Source: Acorus gramineus
Taxonomy: Eukaryota > Streptophyta > Magnoliopsida > Acorales > Acoraceae
Length of the DNA: 64,000 nt
Direction of reading: 5' to 3'
NCBI GenBank assembly: GCA_030737835.1
Contig: JAUJYN010000012.1
Span: forward strand, 4,593,585 to 4,657,584
The notes below the pieces were generated by a model. It was not told where the DNA came from, did no database searches, and worked only from the letters and a program-made list of their open reading frames with translations. Of the stretch, positions 36,521 through 47,000 are shown in pieces (position 1 is the first letter of the stretch; each line of letters starts with the position of its first letter). A program made the translations under genes and the position numbers.

Positions 36521-36881
36521 TTGTTAATCAATGTATTTTTTCTTTTATTTTTATTAATCAATATATTATTTCTTATTCATTTATTTAATTAATGTTTATG
36601 TACTCAAGGAATTCAATATTCAATAAAAGAAATATTTATATTATTTCATAAATGGTTTATGTATTTCATATAGTTATAATTTTTTCAATTTTTATTTCCT
36701 AAAACTATATCTTCAATTTATTCATTTTACACTTTTAACTTAAAAAATTAATATTAACTATTTAAACGTTCTAATTGTAACTTAAATTTAAAGAAACTAT
36801 TATGTTAATCAAATTCCAGCAATTTAAAGATGCAAGTATGGAACAAAAATATTAAACTTAAGAAAATGGGCCCTCTGATGG

Positions 36882-37002
36882 CCTGTCACATGTGGGGTAT
36901 TTAGATTGTTGGTTGACTGTCTCGTGGCATGTCACGTGTGGGGTATTCTGATTGTTGGTTGACTGTCCAGTGACCTGTCACATGTGGGGTATTCTGAAGG
37001 TG
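36882..37002. repeat. Tandem repeat, 46-bp unit, 2.6 copies
   Basis: TGTCAC(A/G)TGTGGGGTATT recurs at about 36885, 36931 and 36977, exactly 46 bp apart, with GATTGTTGGTTGACTGTC between copies. Unit divergence is low. Non-coding. Confidence 0.88.
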
Positions 37003-37297
37003 GCGATGAATTTTGATGATCCTCCAATGCTCAAATCAACAAAGATGATTAGAATCATGGTTTTCGATAAGAGAGAATTGTTCACCTAGTCGATCTCTTC
37101 CCATCTTAGGGGTGGGGAGAGATCTCTTGATCTTAGGGATTTTCATATATTTGTTTAGGATTTGGAGAATAATTGTTGATAGCCCCCAAATAAAACATAT
37201 ATTGCAGGGATTGATTTCTAACTTTGACTTGATTTGATTTGGTTTTGTCGTTGGATGTGAGTAGGCCGATGGGCTACACAAAGGTTTTATTTCAATA

Positions 37298-38976
37298 ATG
37301 ATTCCTAGACCCCAACTTTTCAGGCCCCATCAAAGGCCCCTTGATGTGGCAATATGACATTACTTATTATACCCTTTAATTGATAACCACCTCTAAACAA
37401 GGAAAACAGTTTGATTTATTCCTAGGATTGTTGAGATTTCATTAATTACTGTATTTCTTCTTCCTTGCATTGTGTAAAATCATTAATCCCTATAATTGTT
37501 AATGAGTGCTTTTATTAGTCCACGTCTCGTCTTGTTGCTAATTTCGTTCTTGCCTCGTAGTTTATTTTATGGGCCGTTGTAGATGTATGTATTCAGTCTC
37601 GCCTTCCCCGTCGTTTCATACCACAACCAGGCTCGCGATTCACTAAACAAATTCACAAGACAAAACCATCCTCGTGGTCTATGTATTTACGGCTTTTCTT
37701 AGTTGGTAAATACCAAAAGACTTTTTTGGATCAAATGGATGTAGAAAAAGCACAAAGTTTTGAATGTAGCAGTCCCGAAATTGATCTCTCTTTCGGATCA
37801 GGTTTGTCAATTATTTTTTTTTATTTTTTATTTATCTTATTGAATGAAAGTCACATCGAATTTGAAATTAAATTTTTGATGATCAAATATTCAATCTATG
37901 TTACATGTTTCAATTCAAAAAATGAATTTTTTTTTTATGTTTTGATCACTATTTCACACTTTTTTTTATATTTGTTTCGTTATAATTTCATAAATGTAAT
38001 TTTGATATTGTTACATTTAATTATTACTGGTTCGTGTGATGTTTATATTAGACTCCCGAACTCGGATATTCATTTACACAATTTTGTTACATTCATAAAT
38101 GTAACACTCTGAAATGTAACATTATCTCATGTTGTGCATTTCTTTTAACAATGCAAATAGAAATGACGTATAAATGTAACAGTGAAGTACATACTTTTAC
38201 AGAGGATTCTGATACATTTTCTTTGGAAGGCAGTGCACTAGAAATTGAAATAGATAATTTTAAATAGTAAATGTAACTGTTTAACATTTAGGTAAATATA
38301 ATTGTTTGTTCCATCTATATAAATGTAACAATTTTTATATAAATGTAACAAATCGTTGTGAGAGATGTAAACATTTAAGAAATGTATTTGTAACTACCAA
38401 TATAAAATGTAACAGTTTCATATGTTAACTATATGTGTTTTTTATTTAAATTTGAATACAATAACTACCTAGAGAAAATGATTTGAAGGATTTTAATGAA
38501 AACAATTTCGGTAATTTTTTGTGTAATCTAGGTTCAATTATAATTTAAGTAATAATTTCAAAATTTAGGTAATGATCGAACGGTTGTTATTCAAACTATT
38601 TGAATAACAACCGTCCGATCTTTTTCAAACGTCCAAATCATTTTAAATTGTTTGATAAACATTCAGAAAACACTAAGTCTTAAAATCAATAAGATAAGAT
38701 TGAATATAAATGTAAACAAACTAAATAATTTTAAGATTTTAAGGATTTTAAGATTAGGTAAGGATTTTAAGATTTACATGGAAGAGTCATAACCAAATAG
38801 AGAAAATGGGGGGATTTGGGTTAATAAGACAAATTTTTAATGAAGGGCAAATTTGTATTTTGTCATTTTACCATTTTTTGAAAAAGTCAACAAACCAAAA
38901 AACCAACCAATAAAATGATGACACCTCATGGGGCTTGTGAGTGGGGCTTATATTATGGGGCCTGGGTATCATGACT
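37298..38976. mobile_element. Non-autonomous DNA transposon, GTTACATTTAT-rich family, copy B
   Basis: Homologous over its length to 22846-24275. The left end AATGATTCCTAGACCCCAA and, inverted, the right end CATGATACCCAGGCCCCAT form imperfect TIRs. Copy B is about 250 bp longer and carries a near-perfect hairpin at 38574-38620 that copy A lacks. The interior is rich in TGTAAC/GTTACA motifs. No transposase ORF. The superfamily is not certain. Confidence 0.72.
38574..38620. repeat. 22-bp-arm hairpin
   Basis: Arms GATCGAACGGTTGTTATTCAAA-type (38574-38595) and its complement (38599-38620) differ at one base and are separated by only three bases (CTA). Such a palindrome could extrude as a cruciform or form a tight RNA hairpin. 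It lies inside transposon copy B. Confidence 0.9.
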
Positions 38977-38989
38977 GTTTTATTTATAT

Positions 38990-39655
38990 AGAGTGTTGTT
39001 ACACTCAGTTTTTTTTTCAGTCCAAAACACAGTCCTATATACCACGTTAGAAATCCAGTGAAGCATATACCTCATTAGATGTTGTATATATCATATTAAA
39101 TATTTTCTTACACTCACTAAAATTGGATTCATTTAACTCAAAATGGAGCGATATGCACTTTTTATCAAAGCATATACATCATTAGATGATATTTACAATT
39201 TAAAAAACAATGAAAACATATGAGGTCTGAGTTTTTGTTGATAAGTGTGACTTAGTCTTACATTTTCCATTTATATAGTATTAAAGTGTTTGCTTTTTCT
39301 TGAAAGTCTTTTGGCCACTAATGTGACATGTTCTTGTTGCTTAACATTGAGGATCCCATGTTTACAACATAGAAAATGTTAAGACTCAAGTTTTTTTTGT
39401 AGTCCAAAACACAGACCACATATAATTTTATTTTTTTAAAACTAGTACACATCATCTAACGATATATATGTTTTTATAAAAGATGTATATCGCCCAATTT
39501 TGAATTAAATGAATCAATTTTTAGTAAATGTAAAAAATGTTAACGATGCATATATCTTGTCTAATGATATATATGTTTTATTAGATTTTTATCGATGCAT
39601 ACAGGACTATATTTTAAACCGTAAAAAAGACTAAATATAATAGTGCCGCCCTTAT
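38990..39655. mobile_element. Fold-back element with arms of about 200 bp
   Basis: The left arm (38992-39200) begins GTGTTGTTACACTCAGTTTTT and continues AGTCCAAAACACAGTCC. The right arm (39420-39650) is its inverse, ending GGACTATATTTTAAACCGTAAAAAAGAC. Both contain the GATATACATTTT/AAAAAGTGCATATCGC motif and the AATGAATCAATTTTTAGTAA block. The 220-bp centre is unrelated. Related arms occur at 30850-31056. No coding capacity. The exact termini and superfamily are unresolved. Confidence 0.6.
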
Positions 39656-39659
39656 AACA

Positions 39660-40097
39660 CATGTTTAAATCATCGCACTAGTTTGGCTCATCAAACGAGC
39701 ACAACATAACCCATGGCATAAATAGGATATACTTCCAACCTGTGTTAAGCCGCCCTCCTAAGCTCACATGTCTATATGAGAATGATCCATATCCTATACC
39801 GGTTGAACAACGCAATATTTTTTCCCCTATTTTTGTCTTGCCTTAACAACTTCTTTGATATATTTTTTTGTTTTTATCCTCTAGTTACAAAGTACTTCTC
39901 ATTGTTCTCAAAATTTTAATGAGTGCCATCACCCCTACTTGCCCCTTCTTAGGTCCACCACTGAATCAAATTATAATCATATTTAAGCAAAAATTGAATT
40001 GAACCGAAAACCTAAAAGTTGAATTGAATGAAATTGTTTGATTAACTCAAACTAAACCAAACCAAAGTCAATTGTTAAAAGATAAACATATTATATA
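39660..40097. other. Gene-free spacer
   Basis: No gene or resolvable element was seen between the fold-back element and the solo LTR. Confidence 0.4.
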
Positions 40098-40102
40098 TAT
40101 AT

Positions 40103-40925
40103 TGAAGGTTGTTTTTCCCTCAATAAATGTAGTCGGGTCGGAGGTTCGCCTCCGGGAGAAGATCCTGGTTGTTGCTTCTAAGATCCTACACCAAGAGAGC
40201 CTGGGACACCGATGTTCAAGTTAGTGGAGTGAATGAATAAAGAAGATGAAGATGAAGAGGATAACTCTAAGAACCAGAAGACTAGGATAATTTTGAGTGC
40301 TTACATGTCCATGTCCCCTCTCTCCTCCTTTTCTTGCCTTTTTAGCCGAGTAGGTGGCCATGTCATTTCTCACCTAGACGTTTTTTTGCCTCGGCTGGAA
40401 TCTTCTAATATGGAAGATTGCGCGAGGTATAGGATTGGGAGTTTGTTATGATGTTGTGGCCACATGGCGCAGCCTTTTTTACTCTAATTGTGATTGCAAT
40501 GAGCAGTGACAGACAGCTTGTCGGAGTTAGGGCACGTCTCTGCCAATTTGACAGAGCAGAGCAACCCTAGCCTTTCCCTGCAGTTTCAGTGGTCATTCCT
40601 CATGTGTTTTGGATTGGATCCAAACCCAAGTCAGGATGGTTAGACTTAGGGACGCTCCAACAGTTGTATTCAGTGAAAGTGGCTGGTCTTTATCGTCCTC
40701 GAAGCAGTGGTGGTTTGATTGCCGATTTGTCCTACTCTGGCAAGAAGGTGTTCCCAAGGACTTCACGAGTAGGACTTCCCGAGCGGGACTCCTCGAATAG
40801 AGAATTGGGCCGTCCTCCTCAATCGATCCAGAATCGATCATATCTAGGTCGGGTCATACTACCTGTTTACCCGACTGACAAGGACACGTGGCGCCCTTAG
40901 GAAGAGCGTGAGATCCCTATACACA
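40103..40925 (-). mobile_element. Solo LTR-like element, 823 bp, TSD TATAT
   Basis: On the minus strand it begins TGTGTATAGGGATCTCACGC (from 40925) and ends in CCTTCA (40103), i.e. TG...CA ends. The flanks are TATAT at 40098-40102 and 40926-40930, a correct-size but low-complexity duplication. It is homologous in blocks to 60784-61570 in the opposite orientation: CGCTCTT...GCCACGTGTC, GAGGACGGCC-A-TTCTCT, CGAGGAGTC and ACCGGTGTCCCAGACTCTCT-type. The open frames are fragmentary and no retroviral-type enzyme is present. Confidence 0.65.
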
Positions 40926-40931
40926 TATATA

Positions 40932-42620
40932 CTAGTTATGGGCACATGCCAAGACATGCGTAATATGATTTAAGAAAAATATATCAAAGACTGTTACATT
41001 CAAAGCATAAGAACTAAATTAAAAAAAAAGGTGTTCACAACCATGGAGTCACGCTAATAGTGGGTTGAGGAGTAGAATGTGAATGTAAACTGATGTGCTA
41101 GATGTGTGTATATGCTGAATCCGAAGTGTTGTACGTGTACTGAATGTGAATGTGCTAAACATAAAGTTTTTGTGTTGAATATGAAGCGTGCTACTGATTC
41201 CATTACATGTTGATATACTAAAGAGACATGCTACACCAACTGATACATGTACAACAAACATTATAGCCTACCAAGATGTGACGACAACCTATACATCACG
41301 TCTGAAAATCCTCAACTTCTACTATATATGTCAAAAAATTACAACCAATCAATGTGTAATAACAGGCATACTGTGTTTCCTTATTGTAAACTCAATGAGA
41401 ACTTCACACATTATTTCATCTCAACCTTTTTTTTCAAAAACTTGTGTCAAATAACTTAATACCATTTCAAACAACATTTAAAACATAAAATATTTTATTA
41501 TAATCTAATAGCATCTCAAATTTTCATAAAGCAACTTTGTATACATATAAATTCAAAGGTCAAGTTGATACATTCTACTCAACATCCAGATACGTCATCT
41601 AAAAGAAGAAAAAGGCCAAATCCAGTACCTTGAAACTATCATCAGACATTGACTTCCCAATATAATCAAATAACTACTAAGCAATTCTATTAAGCCAAAT
41701 CCAAAACCTTATAAATCACAATGACAATCACGATGAAAATAAACAAAAATGTCGTACAAGCAAAAAATCTAAAAAACAAACCAAATAAATCCCCAATTCC
41801 AAAATCCTACCAAAACACGAATCAGAAATCAAATAAACAAAAAACAAACAAAAAAATCCCCAAATCCAAAACCCTAAAAACCAATACTGCAGTACATGAT
41901 CAAAAATCAAATAAAGAAAAATCTCAAACAAAATCTTACCCCGACTATGAAGATTTGTTTTTGGTTGCCGTTTTGTGTTTTTTTTTTTTCGCCGCTTCTT
42001 TTTTGAGAGAAAGAGAAAGATTTTTGCTGACTGTGCAAAGATTATTGGGTATCCATGTCTTTTGTTCTTTCTAGAGAGAGAGGGAGCCAGAGATACGGTG
42101 AGGGGATAATGTCCATTCTTTTTTTCAAGGGAGATGGAGAAGGTTTTCACATTTTAGAGGGAGAGAGTCAAGGTTTGGAGAGATAGAGAGACCGTTCGTC
42201 CCCCTTTTTTTGAGAAGCCAGAGATAATGAAGGTTTTTTTTTAGGGAATAATCTGCCGATTTGTATCATATGTATCCATAAGTCCTTAACCAATGAAATT
42301 CCATAAATCTCCCCTTCGTCCAAACACCTATGTGGGTCATTTTAATAAACCTAAGGGATAAAAACAGAAATAAAATGTTTGGTCGCTTATTTTGTCGTGT
42401 AGTGGAACCCTGGTGTTTAAAGAAGAGTAGTATATAAATTTCATAAATCTTCCCTTCTTCCAAACACCTATATCGCGAGAAATAGGTCATTTTAACATAC
42501 CCGAGGGATGAAAATAGCAATCAAATATTTGGTCGCTTATTTTGGCGTTGTAGAACCCTGGTGTTTAAAGAAGAGTAATATATATATGTGTGTGTATATT
42601 TTCAATTTTTTTTTTACTTC
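40932..42620. other. Gene-free spacer with a local duplication
   Basis: No gene was recognised. The phrases ATAAATCT-CCCTTC-TCCAAACACCTAT and GGTCGCTTATTTTG-CGT-GTAG...CCCTGGTGTTTAAAGAAGAGTA occur twice (42300-42432 and 42440-42574), a local tandem duplication of about 140 bp. Confidence 0.55.
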
Positions 42621-42624
42621 CTAT

Positions 42625-43377
42625 CAATGTTTTAAATATAAAAAAAATCGATATATCGATTTTGGGTTTAATCGATATATCGATCAACTCTTTTTTTTTC
42701 TTGCATAGAATAGAAGCCACAGTTTGATTTTTTATTTAATTGATTTTCAAACATTTCAAAAACAAAAGCTAATATTTGGGGGTATCCACTTCACACACAC
42801 GTATCTTAAAAAAAATAAAAAAATTAACACATGTGTTTAACCCCTACGAAAAACTTTCCCTTCCCTTTCACACACTAGTTTTTCACCACCATCAACTCTC
42901 TCTTCCCTTTCAAAAACCACCAACCAAAACACCAAATCCTCCTTCCCGTTCACCATCACTTCTCGTTCTCTCTTCCCCTTCTCACCGTCACCCCTCCCAG
43001 CATCTCTCGATCAACGTCCCGACACCTTCACCCCTCCCGACGTTGATCTCCGTCCCGACATCGAGAAGCCGCAGTCGCCTTTCGTCCTCGGATCCGACAT
43101 CTCCGGCGTCGTCGACTCCGTCTCCCGGTTCCGGCCCGGCCACCGGGTCTACTCGTTTCTGGTGCTGGATGGATGTGATTTGGTCACCGCCGGTGCCCTG
43201 CCTGTCCCGTTTGGGACATCGCCTGTCAATATATCAACGATATTGGTCGATATATCGTCGATATATCACTGACGTCAGCACTAAAACTTTGATAAATCCC
43301 CCGATTTTTGCGTTTTCATCGACGGTTTCGATATGTTGACTGATATATCGAGATCACAATTGATATTTAAAATTATG
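42625..43377. mobile_element. hAT-like element with a captured oxidoreductase gene fragment
   Basis: The left end CAATGTTTTAAATAT and, inverted, the right end CATAATTTTAAATAT suggest hAT-type termini. The adjacent octamers CTTCCTAT and TTTTCTAT are similar but imperfect. Inside both ends are ATCGATATATCGAT clusters (42648-42684 and 43228-43272). Between them lies a GC-rich, coding-like block (about 42860-43225) described separately. The element class is inferred from ends resembling those of the element at 44441-44905. Confidence 0.55.
43018..43218 (+). pseudogene. Fragment of a zinc-type dehydrogenase / quinone oxidoreductase gene
   Basis: The plus-strand frame from 43018 reads DVDLRPDIEKPQSPFVLG, then SDISGVVDSVSRFRPGHRVY, then SFLVLDGCDLVTAGALPVP. 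PFVLGSDISGVV...F-x-PGDRV is the hallmark N-terminal region of the medium-chain dehydrogenase / quinone oxidoreductase family. The fragment has no start codon in a suitable place, no cofactor-binding domain and no continuation past about 43225, where TE-type sequence resumes. GC content is far above the surroundings. It looks like a captured gene piece, and the upstream Pro/Ser-rich stretch (42860-43010) may be part of the same capture. Confidence 0.65.
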
Positions 43378-43379
43378 CT

Positions 43380-43940
43380 TTTCTATCAATTTGGGTTGGT
43401 TAGTACTTTTTTGAGGGGTTAGTTTATAACTTTTAAAAATAGGCTAAAATTGATGGTATAAGTTAATGTATTTTTTATAAATATTAATGATATAACAAAA
43501 AAATATAGTTTTTAATTGAATAAGAATAATATAAATGAATATAGATAATGAAATCATAAGTTTAAATTTAATTCAGTATAGTCAATTGTGGTTTTTAAGT
43601 AAAACCAAACTAACTTGTACTATAGTAGATCAATTTATTATTTTTTAATCTGAACCTCAATCAAACCAAACCAAGCTAAAAATTTATTGATCCAAACCCC
43701 CAAAAAATTGATTTTGATCTATTCGAATTTGATTTAATGGACTGCCAACTCTACCGCCAATGAAAAGCACACATTACCTCACCAAATCCTCACGTGCTTC
43801 ACACGTGATACACCCACGTGTGAAGCCCCAACCAGTGACTGATAAATTCGGTCGCCCTTTCACTAATCTTTCCGCCACTTCGAAAAATTGATATTTGTAC
43901 GCCTCCCGTTTTTATTCTCTCTCCCTTCTCCTCTCCGATT
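43380..43940. other. Spacer and upstream region of HOS1
   Basis: AT-rich DNA followed, after about 43750, by more mixed sequence with CACGTG-containing blocks (43792-43820, TCACGTGCTTCACACGTG) that match the G-box core. A TATTTATATATAC stretch at about 43951-43964 is a plausible TATA box for HOS1, about 60 bp before the start codon. Confidence 0.45.
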
Positions 43941-44019
43941 TCTAGGGTTTATATTTATATATACAGAAAAAAAAAAACGAGGAGACCCAAAACGTCGCTC
44001 GTTCTTCTTTTGCTCTCTC

Positions 44020-47000
44020 ATGGAGATTAAGAGATCCGATGGGGTTAGTGACGACCCTTCGAAGCACCTCGCCCCTCGACGACGTTCGCCGAACTACGAC
44101 AGTGCCACTGTTCAGGTGCCATTTTTTTTCGAAACCTTTGGTAGGGGGTCCTTTTGTTTTCTTCTCTCATTTTTGTCTTGATTTCTTTGGAGGTGAAGTG
44201 ATGTTTTCATTGTATTTGTTTGAAAAACGTGTTTCAGTCGGTCTAATTGGCTTCTTCTACTAGGTTGAAATACATGCAGAATGTTTTCTTTTACCATTTC
44301 TGTTTTGTTCATCGAAAAAAAAAAAGGATCCTTTAATGGTGTGTTTGTTTGAGTGGCGTGAAGGCTTGTGTATGATCGGGGCCGTTGAAATTGAAAATAC
44401 AGGTGAAATACGAATGCCATTGTTTTTATGGCATTTGAATCAGTGTTCTAAAAGTCGGGGTTTTAGTGGGCTCCTAGGCGGAATCGCATGCAAGGGATTA
44501 AGCAGTTTTGGGATTAATGGCTAGGCAGTGATTAAGTGCGGATTAAGCAGGGTTTAATCCTTTTTTCCTTCCCTTTTATTTGTAATGCATTTTAACTATA
44601 GCCCCATTTGGGACCGTGGTGGGTGGCTTGGCATTCGGGAAATCAGGGGGTGGTAGAGAAGTGGTGTTTCTTTCAAATGTGAAGAAAAATAGCCTTCTAA
44701 TGCTACCATCGCCATGAACATCCGCGGTGGCGTTATGCTACTTTCCCCGGCAGAATCTGCCCCACCGCGGATCCAAATGAGCCCTATATATTTGTTTGTT
44801 ATTGAAAAAAGTGAACAATCAATACCCGCTTAATCTCACATAGGTAATTAAATCCTTAGGCGGAAACTGACTGTCCAACTAATGCCCAGCGAATTTTACA
44901 ATATTGATTTGGATGGAAATGATCCCAATTGCATATCCTTCTGATTATCAAATGGCTCAGCAGGTTCTACACGTCCCATGGCAGCCCATAGTTGCACAAA
45001 TATCCATTCGCCATTGGTAACCATCCAAGCTTTTCTGAAATTTACCACTTTAGTTGGCTAGGTATTGATATGTCACCTTTTTGAAGATAATGGAGATTTT
45101 TATAAAAATCCTCGGGGAATCATTAATCAGAACTCATGCTGGTCTAATACTACATTTCTTTTAAGCCAGTTGAGATATCAGACACTTGTTCTCACTCAAT
45201 GACTTCATATATGAGCATAATGCCTCAGTGACCAAATAATGTACACTAGAGGAGAGACTGGATTGCCTTCTTACCTACTGTAGCTTTTGAAATACGTCCC
45301 AACTTTCCATTAGCAATGATAAAGAAACATCACTGGAGGAATAGATTTGGGTAAACTGACTCTGAGCCGTAAGTTGCATTGCATCACAGCTGGGAACTGC
45401 TTATCCTTACGGTTGTTTCATTTTTTCATGAGTAATAATGCATTTTTTTTTAAAGAACATGAGTACCAATGCATAAATATATGTTTTGATAATTTCTGCT
45501 GTGGGCTGCTTCTGCATCAATGGTTGCTTCGTTGAATGTGTCCCTAAGTAGTAGATTGCATATTATGCGCCGTATGATTATAGCAGAAGCAATAAAATTT
45601 GGTTTCAATGATTTCCTTCTTGGAGTCTCTTTCATTGACTCCCCGAAATGAACTTTAATACAACACAAACTTTTCATCATCAGGTGCTTGAAATCTTTCA
45701 CTATGAACCTTCTACATAATTTTACCAATTCATCTTTTTAGATGTAGTGACCATCACTTTCCTTCTTACAGTTTTAAGTGTTATATTAATCCCAATAGGC
45801 CAATATGGTATTAAAGAAGAAAGTGCCTTTTGACAACCAGGCTTTTTCTTTGTTCTCTTATCTGTACTTTCAGTTTTCTTTTATTATATTCAACATTTTC
45901 TTCATGGAGTGTTCAATGGAAATTTTTTTCCCATCTTTTATTAGGGAATAAATTAAACATCCGTATTATAACATAACTTCAATATGTATAGTTTTGATTT
46001 ATGGACTCTTTTTTGGTGGTAGGTGGTGTTAACAATTTTTTTAAAAATTAGAAACAATAGGAAGCTTTTTAGAGCTTAAAAACAAATAGAAGGAGATGAA
46101 AAGAGGACATCAGGAATGTCCTCTAGTGTTTAAATGTGGCCTGTGCGGTCGCATAATCATCCATATGTGTGGTTTGGTCAGGTGGCCCAATATGCGGGCT
46201 AGACCCACATATTTAGGCTGCATCCGCTTGTGCGCCTGCCTAATAAATCTGGTTACCTAACCCGACCCACTTAGCAACACAAAAAAACCCTTAATGGTCG
46301 GCCCTAACTTTATCGACAACACCTACTCTGTCTCTCGTTCTTCCTCACTGGCTTCATTGACGATGACATAGTCTGCTTCCCCTTCCCACCATCCGTCAAC
46401 AGTTTGACCTTGTCTCGGCTTTCCCTCCAGCGTACATTTCTCTCTATCCCAGTATCCCACTCTCCCCTCTTTCCCCCTCTCCTCCTCCCCTCTCTCTTAA
46501 GTCCAACAGTAAGAAAGTACTCTCTGTCGTTTGAGAATTTAAGGGCCATTCACTGATTCCTCCATGGAAACACCCATCGGAGAGGCCATTGGAATAATCT
46601 GGGTTCTTTTTGTATTGTCCCTCTCTCTCTTTCAATTCCAACAGAAAGAAGCCCCTTCTCTCTCCCACTCTCTCTCTCACTCTATTTCTTGTTCTTTTTG
46701 TATTGCCAATTAGGTTTACAACTTCACATTTGGGTTTTTATTTCACATCTAAATTATCTGTCTGTTTTTCTGAATGCATCTCTCTCTCTCTCTCTCTCTC
46801 CTTTTTCTTTATTAGTGCATCTCTTTATTTTTCTGAAGGCATCTCTGTCTCTCTCTATTTGTTTGATTTTTTTTTTGAGAAAATGGTAGGCATTCGCTCT
46901 AAATTTTATAAACTGGAGAGAAAGCCCAATTGGGAAATACAAACACAAAACATACACCACCCCCCGCTCGTCACACCCTTCGTAGAAGAGAGCTCTACGT

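Noticed and set aside
41721..42150. 117- and 140-codon frames on opposite strands
   Set aside because: Lys/Asn/Pro-rich and Phe/Leu-rich mirror translations of A-rich DNA; no family or splice context.
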